Shown here: in pieces, positions 26,105 through 37,757 of the stretch
Layout of the letters: each line of letters begins with the position of its first letter
How positions within the stretch are numbered: position 1 is the first letter of the stretch
Source of the DNA: Deltaproteobacteria bacterium
GTDB taxonomy: Bacteria; Myxococcota; Myxococcia; Myxococcales; SZAS-1
Reading direction: 5' to 3'
Length of the DNA stretch: 64,000 nt
NCBI GenBank assembly: GCA_018266075.1
Contig: JAFEBB010000033.1
Span: 1 to 64,000, forward strand
Position numbers and translations under genes: made by a program
Notes under the pieces: generated by a model
What the model saw: the letters and a program-made list of their open reading frames with translations, nothing else
Database searches by the model: none
Told to the model about the DNA's origin: nothing

Positions 26105-27450
26105 GCCGCCCGGTCGTGGCCATCGTGGGCCGGCCCAACGTGGGCAAGAGCACGCTCTTCAACCGCATCGTCGGCAAGCACCTCGCGATCGTGGAGGACG
26201 TGCCCGGCGTGACGCGCGATCGCCACTACGCCGACGCCGAGTGGGACGGCTTCAACTTCACCGTCGTCGACACCGGCGGCTTCCTGCCCGAGACCGACGA
26301 CAAGCTCCTGCAGCAAGTGCGCGACCAGGCGCGGCTGGCGATCGATGAAGCGAGTGCGGTGATCCTCGTGGTCGATGCCATGGCCGGGCTCTCCGGCGCA
26401 GATCAGGAAGTCGGCAGCCTTCTGCGCAAGAGCGGCAAGCCGGTGTTCGTCGCGGCCAACAAGATCGACGGCGCACGGCGCGAAGAAGAGAGCGGCTACG
26501 CGGAGATCTATCGGCTCGGCTTGAAGTACGTGATGCCCACCAGCGCGGAGCACGGGCGCGGCGTGGCGGATCTGCTCGACGAGGTGGTGAAGACGCTGCA
26601 GAAGCTGCCGGCCGAAGAGAAGGTCGACGAGACCGCGTGCCGGGTGGCGATCATCGGCCGACCCAACGTGGGCAAGAGCACGCTCGTGAACGCCATCGTC
26701 GGCGAGGAGCGCGTGGTCGCGAACCCGCTCGCCGGCACCACGCGCGACTCCGTGGACACGCCGTTCGAGTTTGGTGGCATGAAGTACGTGCTCACGGATA
26801 CGGCGGGCATCCGTCGCAAGAAGTCGATCGCGCAGAAGGTGGAGCACTTCAGCGTGCTGCGCGCGTTCAAGTCGCTCGATGGCTGCGACGTCGCCGTGCT
26901 GATGATGGACGCCACCCAGCCCGCCGTCGATCAGGACGCGAAGATCGCCGGGCTCGCGCTCGAAAAGGGCAAGGCGCTGATCCTGTGCATCAACAAGTGG
27001 GATCTCGTCGAGAAGGATCCCGGCGCGGCCGAGCGCTATCGCGCGGCGATCAAGCGCGAGCTGGCGTTCGTGTCGTTCGCGCCGGTGATCTTCACGAGCG
27101 CGGCCACGGGCGCGAAGGTGGAGAAGGTGCTCGAGGTCGCGCACGAGCTCTGGAACCAGTTCCAGGACAAGGTTCCCACGCCGAAGCTCAACCAGTTCTT
27201 GAAGCACGCCACCGACGCGCACCCGGCGCCGCTCGATCACGGCAAGCCCATCAAGCTCTATTACATCGCGCAGGTGGGCACGCGGCCACCGAGCTTCTCC
27301 ATCACCGTGAACCGGCCGAAGTCGGTGCCGGAGCACTACCAGCGCTACTTGATCAACCAGCTCCGCGACGCGTTCGGCTTCAAGGTGCCGCTGAAGCTGC
27401 TCTTCAAGGAGCGTCCGGGGCACGGGCAGCCGCGACACCGCGCGCGGTAA
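26101..27450 (+). CDS. der: GTPase Der (EngA)
   Basis: A 449-residue double-G-domain GTPase for 50S subunit assembly. Two GRPNVGKST P-loops lie near residues 8-16 and 182-190, each followed by DT(G/A)G and NK(I/W)D motifs. The C-terminal KH-like domain ends with the conserved FKERPGHGQPRH. Coupled to era by the ATGA overlap. No transfer signs. Confidence 0.98.
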
Positions 27451-27462
27451 GCTCGTCGCCTC

Positions 27463-28692
27463 GTGCTCGCGCTCCTCGTCGCCGTCTCACTCAGCCAGCT
27501 CTCGCCGTCGCCGCAGCCGCTGCGGGTGCTCGTGGTCTCGCGCGACGCCCAGGCCGATGCTCTGGTTCCGGAGATCTCCGCGCGCTTGCCCATGCACGGC
27601 ATGGCCGCGGTGCCGCGCGAGGCGGTGCTGATGCCGCTTCGCACCGCGGGGCAAGCGACGTCGACCTGGCGCGAGGCGAACGCGCAGCAATCGCAAGGGC
27701 TGCAAGCCGAGCAGGACCTCGATCTCGCGCGGGCGCGCACGCTGCTGGCAGGCGCGCGCGAGAAGCTCCTCGCCGTGCGCGCGGATCTCGTCGATCCCGA
27801 GGGCTACGGGCTGCTGCTGGCCGAGCTGGCGCGGGTCGAGGACGAGCAGGGCGATGCCACGGCCACCGACGAGACGCTGCGCGAGTGGGCTTCGCTTCCG
27901 GTGGCGCCGCTGGACGCGCGCACGTTCCCGCCGCCATTCGTGGCCCACGCGGCCCGCGCGCGCGAGCGCGGTACAGCACGTCCGCAAGAGCTGCCGCTGC
28001 CATGGATCTGGCAGTCGAACGCCGTGGACGCGGTGGTGGTGCTGGAGACGGGGGTCGCCGGCGAGGCGTCGTCGCTGGTGATGCTCGAGTACGCGCGCGA
28101 CCAGTCGGGGCCCGCACAGGTGGCGAGCGCGGAGCTCCTGGACATCACGCAGCGCACGAACGAGATCGACCGCGCCCTGGGCTCGCTCGCGCCGCGCGCC
28201 GCCGTCGCGACGCCCGCGCCGCCGCCGACGAACATGGTGCTCCTCGGCGCGAGCTTCATCTTCCCGAGCTTCGCGGGCTACGCGCGTGCAGGGCAGGGCA
28301 CCTTCGGGCTCGGGCTCGCGCTGCTCGGGCGGTACGAGCGGCCCACGGGTCCGGCTTACGGCGGACGGCTGGACCTCACCTGGGGGAACTACAACGTCGA
28401 GCAGGCCACCGCGACCGCGCGCTGCACGCTCGCGCGCCGAATGGTGCGCCTCTCCGTGGAGCCAGGCGCGGGCATCAAGATTCGCCAGGGCGTCATCGCC
28501 AGCGACGGAGCGATCGATCCGCACAAGACCGCGGTCAGCCTCTTCGCGGATTGTGGCGGGTACGTGGGCCTGCAGGCCGGCGACAACGTCTGGGTCGAGC
28601 TCGGGCTCACGCTCGGGCTGGACCTGCTCGCGACGGACTACGACGTGAACGTGCCGGTGGCGCTGCGCACGAGTGCGGGCTTCCGCTTCTGA
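27463..28692 (+). CDS. Hypothetical protein with outer-membrane-type C-terminal half
   Basis: A 409-residue protein with a GTG start 12 bases after der. A short hydrophobic N-terminus could be a signal peptide. The middle (~60-160) is helical and TPR-like. From ~255 the sequence alternates polar and apolar residues with many Gly/Tyr (GASFIFPSFAGYARAGQGTF, FGLGLALLGRYERP) and ends in Phe (AGFRF), as outer-membrane barrels do. Function unknown. Convergent with the PEGA kinase gene, 3-base gap. Confidence 0.72.
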   Translation: MLALLVAVSLSQLSPSPQPLRVLVVSRDAQADALVPEISARLPMHGMAAVPREAVLMPLRTAGQATSTWREANAQQSQGLQAEQDLDLARARTLLAGAREKLLAVRADLVDPEGYGLLLAELARVEDEQGDATATDETLREWASLPVAPLDARTFPPPFVAHAARARERGTARPQELPLPWIWQSNAVDAVVVLETGVAGEASSLVMLEYARDQSGPAQVASAELLDITQRTNEIDRALGSLAPRAAVATPAPPPTNMVLLGASFIFPSFAGYARAGQGTFGLGLALLGRYERPTGPAYGGRLDLTWGNYNVEQATATARCTLARRMVRLSVEPGAGIKIRQGVIASDGAIDPHKTAVSLFADCGGYVGLQAGDNVWVELGLTLGLDLLATDYDVNVPVALRTSAGFRF

Positions 28693-28695
28693 CGC

Positions 28696-30354
<1,659 letters not shown>

Positions 30355-30549
30355 GGGGATTGCCGGCCGGGCTTGTTCTAGCACCACCCAGGTGTCGACG
30401 AGGGGGGCCGGCGTTCGATTCACCCCCATGTGACAAACGCCCCCAGGCCGAACGCCCAAGGTCATTCCTCGGCCGACCGAGCGCAACCCCTTGACCCATC
30501 GGGCCTTGGGCCGTGGCCCCAAACGCCCGAGCGCACTAGACTGCGCCGA

Positions 30550-31743
30550 ATGCGGTCGAGCTCCCGACGCGTCCAGCTGGCAGTGCTGGCCTCCGTGCTC
30601 TTGCACGGCGCGCTCGCGGTGTTTGTGTTGACCCGCAAACCCACGCCGCCTCCCAAGTGGGAGAACGCGCCGCTGGTCATCGAGATCCGCGAGAAGCGGG
30701 CGGAAAAGAAGCCGCCGCCGCCCGCGCCCCTGAAGCCGACGGAGCCGCCGAAGAAGCTCTCGAAGTCGAACAAGTCGCCGCTGCCGAAGGCGGGCAGCCA
30801 CACACCGCAGCCTCCGCAGCTCGCCGAGAAGCCGAGCGCGCCGCCGTCTGCGGCATCGCCGGGTGCGCCCGAGGTGCCGAGCGCTGCGCCGGCCGTGAAG
30901 GCGCCCAACCTCGCCGATGCGGCCACGCGCTCGGCCGACCGGGTGGCCCAGAACTCGCTCGCGCTGGAGCCGCCCAAGCTGCCGCCGCCTCCCGAGGATC
31001 GCTCGGTCCAGGCGCCGTTCGTCATCGACAACCCCAACGAGCGCGTGGCGTCGATGCTGCGCGAGCCGCTCGGTCGCGATCGCGTCGAGCGCGGAATGTA
31101 CGACCCGTACTTCCACCAGATGGGCGAGGCCATGTCGAAGCAGTGGCAGGCCGAGAAGAAGGTCGACGAGAAGGGCCTCAAGGGCTTCCTCGACGAGGCC
31201 GCGCGCGGGCTCGCGGTGGGCGCGCAGCAGTGGATGCTGGCGTGGCAGGCCGCCGCCGAGCAGTACGGCAAGACCGGCAATCCCGGCGACATCGACGGCC
31301 CCTACGACATCGACGGGCGCCTCAAGGAGCACATCCCGCCCGGCGTGACCCAGACGATGCCCAACCAGCTCTCGTCCTCGCGCATCGCGCTCGTGCGCAT
31401 CACGCAAGGGCTGAACGGCAAGCTCCTGCACGTGGAGCTGGTGCAGCCGTCGATCGATCCCGCCATGGACGCCGAGGTGATGCGCGAGCTCAAGCTCGGC
31501 GAGATGGTGCTGCCCGTGCCGCCCACGAAGGGCATGGGCATCCACGATCCCATTCGCAGCATCTGGGCGTTTCAGCTCACCGTCAGCATCGCGCCGCCCG
31601 CGCCCATGATCAGCGGCTCGTTCGATATCGAGGCGCTCTTCGACAAGAAGACCCGCGAGGAGATGGGCGGGAGCCTGGTGGATGTGCGGCTGCCGCTGTC
31701 GAGGCGGATCTCGAAGCGGGTGGATCTCGTTTCGGTCGAGTAA
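30550..31743 (+). CDS. TonB/TolA-like energy-transducer protein
   Basis: A 397-residue protein. An N-terminal anchor (VQLAVLASVLLHGALAVFVL) is followed by a Pro/Lys-rich periplasmic stretch (EKKPPPPAPLKPTEPPKK), the TonB/TolA layout. The C-terminal ~130 residues (GLNGKLLHVELVQPSIDPAM, then LPVPPTKGMGIHDPIRSIWA) resemble a TonB C-terminal fold. No exbB/exbD is nearby. It could couple to an unlinked motor, or be a periplasm-spanning structural protein. It faces away from the PEGA kinase gene, which may regulate it. Confidence 0.7.
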   Translation: MRSSSRRVQLAVLASVLLHGALAVFVLTRKPTPPPKWENAPLVIEIREKRAEKKPPPPAPLKPTEPPKKLSKSNKSPLPKAGSHTPQPPQLAEKPSAPPSAASPGAPEVPSAAPAVKAPNLADAATRSADRVAQNSLALEPPKLPPPPEDRSVQAPFVIDNPNERVASMLREPLGRDRVERGMYDPYFHQMGEAMSKQWQAEKKVDEKGLKGFLDEAARGLAVGAQQWMLAWQAAAEQYGKTGNPGDIDGPYDIDGRLKEHIPPGVTQTMPNQLSSSRIALVRITQGLNGKLLHVELVQPSIDPAMDAEVMRELKLGEMVLPVPPTKGMGIHDPIRSIWAFQLTVSIAPPAPMISGSFDIEALFDKKTREEMGGSLVDVRLPLSRRISKRVDLVSVE

Positions 31744-31772
31744 TTCCGACGACGTAACGGTTCTGTGAATCC

Positions 31773-32351
31773 CTACGGACAGAACGGCGCGTCGAACGTG
31801 CCCGAGAGCTCCGTGAACTGCTGGTTCTGGTCCGGAACGGTCGCCTGGAACGAGCCCTGGACCTCCTGATCACTGGAGACGGTGAGGTTGAGGTTGCCGT
31901 CGCTGGCCTCGAAGACGGCGCTCTGGCCGCCGTCCGGGTACGCGATTCCCCAGCCGAGGCCGGCCGCGTACCCGCTCGCCGGCACCTGCGTCACGAGTTG
32001 ATACGAGCCCACCGGCGGCGGACTGCTCACGCCGGTGCCGTAGACCTTGATGATGATGAATTCGAACTCGCCCGGCGCCCGCGCGCCATGCAGCGCCTCC
32101 AGCGCGCCGCACGACATGCCGGTGTTGGTGATGTCCACTTCGTAACCCACCTCCGCCGCCGTCTGGGAATCGAAGAGGTGCAGCTCGAACGCGCCGGCGT
32201 CGCCGAACGCGTTGGGGCCGGAGAGCGTGACCGCACCCGGGCCGCCATCGCCCGCCGCGCCTGCGTCGAGTCCGCCATCGCCGACGGTGGTGTTGTTGAG
32301 CTCGCAGCCGGCGAAGGCGAGCAAGATGCAAACGGCGAGCTTCTTCTTCAT
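31773..32351 (-). CDS. Small lipoprotein with C-terminal Cys-Pro (paralog of 2217-2828)
   Basis: A 192-residue lipoprotein: MKKKLAVCILLAFAGCELNN, Cys16. A short Gly/Asp/Ala spacer leads to a beta-rich domain with an internal Cys (GMSCGALEALHGARAPGEFE) and the tail SGTFDAPFCP. The order of features mirrors the lipoprotein at 2217-2828 (inner Cys, VGSYQ/GPGTYP turn, final Cys-Pro). Function unknown. Convergent with the TonB-like gene. Confidence 0.82.
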   Translation of the reverse strand: MKKKLAVCILLAFAGCELNNTTVGDGGLDAGAAGDGGPGAVTLSGPNAFGDAGAFELHLFDSQTAAEVGYEVDITNTGMSCGALEALHGARAPGEFEFIIIKVYGTGVSSPPPVGSYQLVTQVPASGYAAGLGWGIAYPDGGQSAVFEASDGNLNLTVSSDQEVQGSFQATVPDQNQQFTELSGTFDAPFCP

Positions 32352-32432
32352 CGTTCCGCTCCGAGCCCGATCAGGCAGTCGACCGGGAACGCATTCTCAG
32401 GAAACCGCGATTGCGCTACAAGCACCACGCGC

Positions 32433-34463
32433 ATGGACCGCCGCCTGCTCATGGCTCTGACGCTCGCCGCTGGGTGCACCAGCGCGCCTACCGTCATCAC
32501 GCCGCCGCCCCCGCCCGCGGGCATCGACGCGACCATTCTCGATCGCTCGGCGGATCCTTGCGCGGATTTCTATCAATTTGCTTGCGGCGGCTGGCTCGCG
32601 CGCACCGAGATTCCGCCCGATCGGCCGACGTGGAGCCGCGGCTTCTCCGAGATCCAGGAGCGCAACCTCGCCATCGAGAAGCAGATCCTCGAGGACTACG
32701 CCGCTGGCCAGAAGCTCGACGACGTGCCCGAGGCCAAGAAGCTCGGCGACTACTTCGCGGCGTGTATGGACGAGCAGGCCGTGGAGAAGGCCAACCTCGC
32801 GCCGCTGGAGACGGAGCTCGCGCGCCTGCGCGTGCGCGACGCCGCGTCGCTCGAGCAAGCGGTGGCCCGGCTGCAGAACGACGGCATCCGCGCGCTCTTC
32901 ACGCTCGGTGAAGACCAGGACGCGCGCGACGCCACGCAGGTCGTCGCCACGCTCGGCCAGGGCGGCATGGGCCTGCCCGATCGCGACTACTACCTGCGCG
33001 ACGATCCCAAGACCCAGCGCACCCGCGACGCGTACCTCGCGCACGTGCAGAAGATGCTCGAGCTCTCGGGCGTGGCACCGGCCGACGCGCAGACCCAGGC
33101 GCGAAGCATCTTCCACCTCGAGAAGGAGCTGGCCACGGCCGCGCTCTCGCGCGTGGACCGCCGCGATCCGCAGAAGACGTATCACCGCCTCGAGCTCGCC
33201 GGGCTCACCCAGCTCGCGCCGCACTTCGACTGGGCCGCGCTCTTCGTCGATTTGGGCCATCCGGGGCTGAAGGCGATCAACGTCAGCGAGCCGGAGTTCT
33301 TCAAGGAGCTCGACGCGCTCGTGCAGGCCACGCCGCCCGCAGATTGGAACGCGTACCTGCGCTGGCACCTCTTGAACGCCGCGGCGCCCGCGCTGCCCGC
33401 GCGCTTCGTGGACGAGGACTTCGCCTTCACGCGCGAGCTCACCGGCGCGCCGCAGAACCTGCCGCGCTGGAAGCGCTGCGTGGCGTCGACGGACAAGAAC
33501 CTCGGCTTCGCGCTCGCCCACGCGTACGTGAAGCGCGTGTTCCCGCCCGAGAGCCGCCAGGTCGCGACGGACCTGGTGAAGGAGATCGAGAGCGGCTTCG
33601 GCAGCAACCTCGACGGCCTGGCGTGGATGGACGCGGCGACCAAGCAGAAGGCGCAAGCGAAGCTGAGCGCCGTCGCGAACCAGGTGGGCTACCCCGAGAC
33701 CTGGCGCAGCTACGACGCGCTCGAGATCCAGCGCGACGCCTACCTGCGCGACGTCTTCGCGGGGCGCGCGTTCGACTTGCAGTACGAGCTCGACAAGGTG
33801 GGCAGGCCCGTGGACAAGGCCGAGTGGCACATGACGCCGCCCACGGTGAACGCCTACTACTCCGATTCACTTAACCAAATGGTTTTCCTCGCCGGCATCC
33901 TCCAGCCGCCGTTCTTCGGCCGCGAGAGCGCCGCGCCCGTGAACTACGGCGGCATCGGCATGGTCGTCGGCCACGAGCTCACCCACGGCTTCGACGACAA
34001 GGGCCGCCAGTTCGACGCGAGCGGCAACCTCGCCGACTGGTGGAGCCCCGAGGCCGGCAAGGCCTTCACCGAGCGCGCGAGCTGCGTACAGAAGCAGTTC
34101 GACGGCTACGTGGCCGTGGACGACGTGCACGTGAACGGCGCCCTCACCCTCGGCGAGAACATCGCGGACCTCGGTGGCATGAAGCTCTCGTTCGCGGCGA
34201 TGCAGGCCCGCGAAGCCAAGACACCAAGCGCCGCTGCCGAGTTCACGCCTGAGCAGGCGTTCTTCCTTGGCCAGGCGCAGGCGTGGTGCCGCAAGGATCG
34301 CGAGCCGTACGCGCGCTTGCTGGCGACGATCGATCCGCACTCGCCCGCGAAGTGGCGCGTGGTGGGGCCGATGTCGAACCTGCCGCAGTTCGCTGCGGCC
34401 TGGCATTGCCCGGCGACGGCGCAGATGGTGCGTCCGGCCGAGACGCGCTGCGAGGTGTGGTGA
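32433..34463 (+). CDS. M13 (neprilysin-family) metallopeptidase lipoprotein
   Basis: A 676-residue zinc peptidase. ATG 32433; the signal ends LTLAAGC, a lipoprotein site. The helical N-domain (DPCADFYQFACGGWL) is typical. The catalytic motif HELTH starts at His514 and the third ligand is Glu575 in GENIADLGG. VNAYY upstream is the substrate-binding motif, and the C-terminus ends CEVW as in PepO/neprilysin proteins. It cleaves oligopeptides outside the inner membrane. The stop overlaps the next start (TGATG), so it is coupled to a TPR lipoprotein. The coding sequence contains a TAAC-N6-GTTT patch at 33872-33885. Confidence 0.95.
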   Translation: MDRRLLMALTLAAGCTSAPTVITPPPPPAGIDATILDRSADPCADFYQFACGGWLARTEIPPDRPTWSRGFSEIQERNLAIEKQILEDYAAGQKLDDVPEAKKLGDYFAACMDEQAVEKANLAPLETELARLRVRDAASLEQAVARLQNDGIRALFTLGEDQDARDATQVVATLGQGGMGLPDRDYYLRDDPKTQRTRDAYLAHVQKMLELSGVAPADAQTQARSIFHLEKELATAALSRVDRRDPQKTYHRLELAGLTQLAPHFDWAALFVDLGHPGLKAINVSEPEFFKELDALVQATPPADWNAYLRWHLLNAAAPALPARFVDEDFAFTRELTGAPQNLPRWKRCVASTDKNLGFALAHAYVKRVFPPESRQVATDLVKEIESGFGSNLDGLAWMDAATKQKAQAKLSAVANQVGYPETWRSYDALEIQRDAYLRDVFAGRAFDLQYELDKVGRPVDKAEWHMTPPTVNAYYSDSLNQMVFLAGILQPPFFGRESAAPVNYGGIGMVVGHELTHGFDDKGRQFDASGNLADWWSPEAGKAFTERASCVQKQFDGYVAVDDVHVNGALTLGENIADLGGMKLSFAAMQAREAKTPSAAAEFTPEQAFFLGQAQAWCRKDREPYARLLATIDPHSPAKWRVVGPMSNLPQFAAAWHCPATAQMVRPAETRCEVW

Positions 34464-35179
34464 TGCACGTGCGCGTGCTGCTGGCGTTGGCGCTGATCGG
34501 CGGGTGCTCGACGTCGAAGCCTGCGCCGCAGCCGACGACGCCGGTGGAGCAGGGGCCCGCGCCGCTCGACGAGCTCGACAAGGCACATCGGGCCGACGCG
34601 GCCGGCGATCTCGCGGGCGCGCGGACGCACCTCGAGACCGCCATCAAGTGGGCGCCGAACCTGGGCATCGCGCACGTGGATCTCGCGGACGTGCTCATGC
34701 GGTCGGGCGATGAAGGTCCGGCGCTCGCGGCGGCGATCGATTCGGGCAAGAGGCTCGAGCCGACGAATCCGCGGCTCTGGCGCATCGCGGGCATGTACGC
34801 CGAGGACCAGGGTGACGCCGCGAATGCGATCTCCGCCTACGAGACCGCGTTGCGCTTCCAGCCCGGCGATCTCAAGTCGCGCTTCCGGCTTGCAGGGCTC
34901 TACGCGGGCGCGGGCAAGGTGAACGAGAGCATCTCCGCGTACCAGGCTGTGCTCGCGCAGGACGCAGCCGATCGCCGCGCGCGGCTGTCGCTGGCCGACG
35001 AGCTCATCAAGGCGCGCGATCTCTCTGGCGCCGAAGCCCAGCTGACCTTGCTGACGCAGCAGGATCCGAAGAACGCGCTCTACCAGCAGAAGTTGCAGGC
35101 GCTCCTGGTCCAGGAAGGCAAGGTCGCGCCGGAGAAGAACAACCGCAACCTGCGTCCGCTGCGGAAGAGCAAGCGCTGA
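34463..35179 (+). CDS. TPR-repeat lipoprotein
   Basis: A 238-residue protein. It starts MHVRVLLALALIGGCSTSK (Cys15), followed by a short Pro/Thr spacer. About five tetratricopeptide-like repeats run from residue 35 to 210 (for example PRLWRIAGMYAEDQGDAANA). The tail is Lys/Arg-rich. It is likely a periplasmic protein-protein adaptor, coupled translationally to the M13 peptidase. Confidence 0.85.
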   Translation: MHVRVLLALALIGGCSTSKPAPQPTTPVEQGPAPLDELDKAHRADAAGDLAGARTHLETAIKWAPNLGIAHVDLADVLMRSGDEGPALAAAIDSGKRLEPTNPRLWRIAGMYAEDQGDAANAISAYETALRFQPGDLKSRFRLAGLYAGAGKVNESISAYQAVLAQDAADRRARLSLADELIKARDLSGAEAQLTLLTQQDPKNALYQQKLQALLVQEGKVAPEKNNRNLRPLRKSKR

Positions 35180-35210
35180 GAGGGCGTCTGCCGCTAGACT
35201 CTCGGCAGGC

Positions 35211-36248
35211 ATGTCCTTCGACCTCGACCGACTCCTGCCGGCCGCGCCCACGAGCCCGCTCGACGAAACCGGCGCCCCGCGAATTGGCGCCTACGCGGGC
35301 TCCATGGAGCACGTGGACCTCGGCCCGCTCCGCGGCACCGGCCTGCGCGGCCGGCTGCGCCAGATCACCCGCGAGAAGCGCTGGACGTTCGTGATGCTGA
35401 CCAGTCGCGACGTGGTCTGCTGCTTCGCGATCGTCGACCTCACCTACGCCGCCAACTGCTTCATCTTCGCGGCCGATCGCCACGACAAGAAGATGATCGT
35501 GGAGAAGAGCTTCCTCGGCCTGCCGGGCGTGAGCGCGCACGTGGCCGAGCGCCCCGGCGTGGGCGCGCGCGCGAGCTTCTCCGCCAAGGGCGCGGAGCTG
35601 CACGTCGAACGCGTGGGCGCGAAGTACCTGGGCACGGCGCGCGTCGACGACGGCAAGCTCAGCCTGAATTTCACGCTCGACACGCAGCCCGCCGCGCCCG
35701 CGGTGACGCTCATCGTCCCCGTGGCCGGCGGCATCTTGAATTGCACCCAGAAGTGGTCGGCGCTTCCGGCGCACGGCTCGCTCGTGGTCGGCGAGCGGCG
35801 CTACGACCTCGACGGCGGCTTCGGCGGCATGGACTACACGTACGGCCTGCTCGCGCGGGAGACGATCTGGCGCTGGGGCTTCGCGAGCGGCCTGGCGACC
35901 GACGGCACGCCCGTGGGCTTCAACGTGGGCGAGGGCATCAACAGCGCCGTTCCCGGCGAGAACGCGCTCTGGTTCGGCAACCAGCCCTGCTACCTGCCCG
36001 ACGTGCGCTTCACCTTCGATCGCCAGAACCCGCTCGAGCCCTGGCGCATCCAGAGCGACGACGGAAGCGTGGACCTGCGCTTCACCGGCGCCGGCTTCCA
36101 CCGCGAGGCGCGCAACCTGGTCGTCGCCGCCAGCAAGTTCGTCCAGGTGGCGGGCGAGTTCTCGGGCAAGCTCCGCGGTCGCGGCGGCAAGGTCGTCGAG
36201 GTGCAGGGACTTCCGGGAGTGGTCGAAGATCAGTTCGTCCGCTGGTAG
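35211..36248 (+). CDS. DUF2804 family protein
   Basis: A 345-residue protein matching DUF2804 throughout: PLDETGAPRIGAYAGS, EKRWTFVMLTSRDVVCCFAI, DYTYGLLARETIWRWGFASG, GTPVGFNVGEGIN and a C-terminal GVVEDQFVRW. No signal peptide. The family is a lipocalin-like beta protein without a proven role. It stands alone between the TPR lipoprotein and the cyclase gene. Confidence 0.88.
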   Translation: MSFDLDRLLPAAPTSPLDETGAPRIGAYAGSMEHVDLGPLRGTGLRGRLRQITREKRWTFVMLTSRDVVCCFAIVDLTYAANCFIFAADRHDKKMIVEKSFLGLPGVSAHVAERPGVGARASFSAKGAELHVERVGAKYLGTARVDDGKLSLNFTLDTQPAAPAVTLIVPVAGGILNCTQKWSALPAHGSLVVGERRYDLDGGFGGMDYTYGLLARETIWRWGFASGLATDGTPVGFNVGEGINSAVPGENALWFGNQPCYLPDVRFTFDRQNPLEPWRIQSDDGSVDLRFTGAGFHREARNLVVAASKFVQVAGEFSGKLRGRGGKVVEVQGLPGVVEDQFVRW

Positions 36249-36302
36249 GAGGCGGCGCGCGGGTGTGAGATCGTCGAGCGCGCTGTTGCTGGGCCAGGAG
36301 CA

Positions 36303-37706
36303 ATGCACCTCACCGAAGACAACTACAAGCAGCTGCTCGCCGGCGAGGAGTTCCCCGGCTCGGAGGAGCTCGCCAAGCACCTCGAGTCGCCGTGCCCCGC
36401 GTGCGAGGCGTTCCTCGGCGAGCGCCGGCCGCAGAGCGTGCTCAAGCCGCTCCTGCTCACCCAGACCGTGCCCCCGAGCGCGCCTGCGGTGGCGACCAAT
36501 CGGACGCCTGCGCGTCTGGTCTCGTGGCACCGCGCCGAGAACCTGGCGCTGATGCTCACCGACATCAAGGGCTTCACCGAGCGCACCAGCCGCAAGACGC
36601 GCGCTGAGGTCGAGCGGCTCCTGCAAATCCACGAGGCGCTGATGCTGCCCGTGTTCCGCGCCTTCAACGGCGTGGTGCGCAAGAGCATCGGCGACGCCTA
36701 TCTCGTGACTTTCGAGTCGCCCACCAACGCGGTGCTCTGCGGCGCGGCGATTCAGGACCGGCTCTTCACCTTCAACCAGGCCGCGCCCGAGCCCGACCGC
36801 ATGGAAGTGCGCGTGGTGCTCAACGCCGGCGAGGTGCGCGCCGAGCCGCGCGACGTCTTTGGCGAGCCGGTGCACATCGCCCAGCGCGTGGAAGAGGTCG
36901 CGGAGGCGAACGAGGTCACTCTCACCGAGGCCATGTTCCTGGTGATGAACAAGGCCGAGGTGCCCTCGGTGGAGCTGGGGCAGTTCGAGCTCCGCGGTAT
37001 TAACGAAAAGGTAAAGCTCTTCAAGATCCCGCGCGGCGGGCGCACCGCGAATGGCGCGTCGCCGAATCCGAACCACGCGACCCTGCCGTTCGGCGGCCTC
37101 GGCCTGCAGCGCGCGGGCAAGCTCCCCGAAACCGACCTCGCGACGATCGAGCGCGCCCTCGTCGCCCGCCAGAGCCGCCGCGCGCTGGTGGCCCAGGCCC
37201 AGCGCTTCCTGCGCAGCCCGGAGGGCATCAAGGTCACCGCGGCCGTGGCGGGCGTGCTGTTGCTGGGCATCGTGGGCGTCAGCGTGAAAATGGCCATGAA
37301 GCCCAAGGTCGAGCGCGCCCTCGACGCCGGGAAGATGGCCGAAGCGCGCGAGCTCGTCGCCCTCATGCCCAAGGGCCCGGACAAGACCTACTGGCAGGCC
37401 CGCCTCGACGAGAAGGACGACGCCGGCCGCGCCATCCACGGCTACGTCACCGCCGCGCACGACAACGCCGAGTGGGTGAAGCCCTCCATCGAGCGGCTGG
37501 GGCTCATCGCCAAGGGCGGCAACTGCGAGATCAAGGTTCGCGTTGCCGACGCGCTGGGCGAGCTGGGCGAATCCGCTGGCCGCTCCGTGCTCGAGGACCT
37601 CAGCAAAGAACAGCCCGAGAAGGACGACTCCTTCCTCGGCCGCCTCCGCGACCCGTGCGATCCCGCGAAGCACGCCGAGAAGGCCCTCGAGAAGATCACC
37701 CACTGA
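36303..37706 (+). CDS. Class III nucleotide cyclase with zinc-motif N-terminus and C-terminal membrane helix
   Basis: A 467-residue protein. Near residue 25-35, KHLESPCPACEAF has the H-x4-C-x2-C order of zinc-binding anti-sigma domains. The cyclase domain (~75-240) has the first metal Asp in LMLTDIKGFT, a Lys in VVRKSIGDAYLVTF (adenine-type) and the second metal Asp in GDAY. The transition-state motif reads VHIAQRVEEV, with His for the usual Asn. A membrane helix (VTAAVAGVLLLGIVGVSV, ~315) is followed by a helical ~130-residue extracytoplasmic domain. cAMP synthesis is likely but may be impaired. A TAAC-N6-GTAA patch lies at 37001-37014. Confidence 0.85.
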   Translation: MHLTEDNYKQLLAGEEFPGSEELAKHLESPCPACEAFLGERRPQSVLKPLLLTQTVPPSAPAVATNRTPARLVSWHRAENLALMLTDIKGFTERTSRKTRAEVERLLQIHEALMLPVFRAFNGVVRKSIGDAYLVTFESPTNAVLCGAAIQDRLFTFNQAAPEPDRMEVRVVLNAGEVRAEPRDVFGEPVHIAQRVEEVAEANEVTLTEAMFLVMNKAEVPSVELGQFELRGINEKVKLFKIPRGGRTANGASPNPNHATLPFGGLGLQRAGKLPETDLATIERALVARQSRRALVAQAQRFLRSPEGIKVTAAVAGVLLLGIVGVSVKMAMKPKVERALDAGKMAEARELVALMPKGPDKTYWQARLDEKDDAGRAIHGYVTAAHDNAEWVKPSIERLGLIAKGGNCEIKVRVADALGELGESAGRSVLEDLSKEQPEKDDSFLGRLRDPCDPAKHAEKALEKITH

Positions 37707-37720
37707 CCCACCCGATTTCG

Positions 37721-37737
37721 CGTGTGGCCCCCACACG
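37721..37737 (+). terminator. Candidate terminator hairpin after the cyclase gene
   Basis: Perfect 7-bp stem CGTGTGG / CCACACG with a CCC loop, 15 bases after the cyclase stop. It is followed by CCTTTGG, with no real T tract, so termination may be weak or Rho-assisted. Confidence 0.35.
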
Positions 37738-37757
37738 CCTTTGGCAAGCTCATCGCG

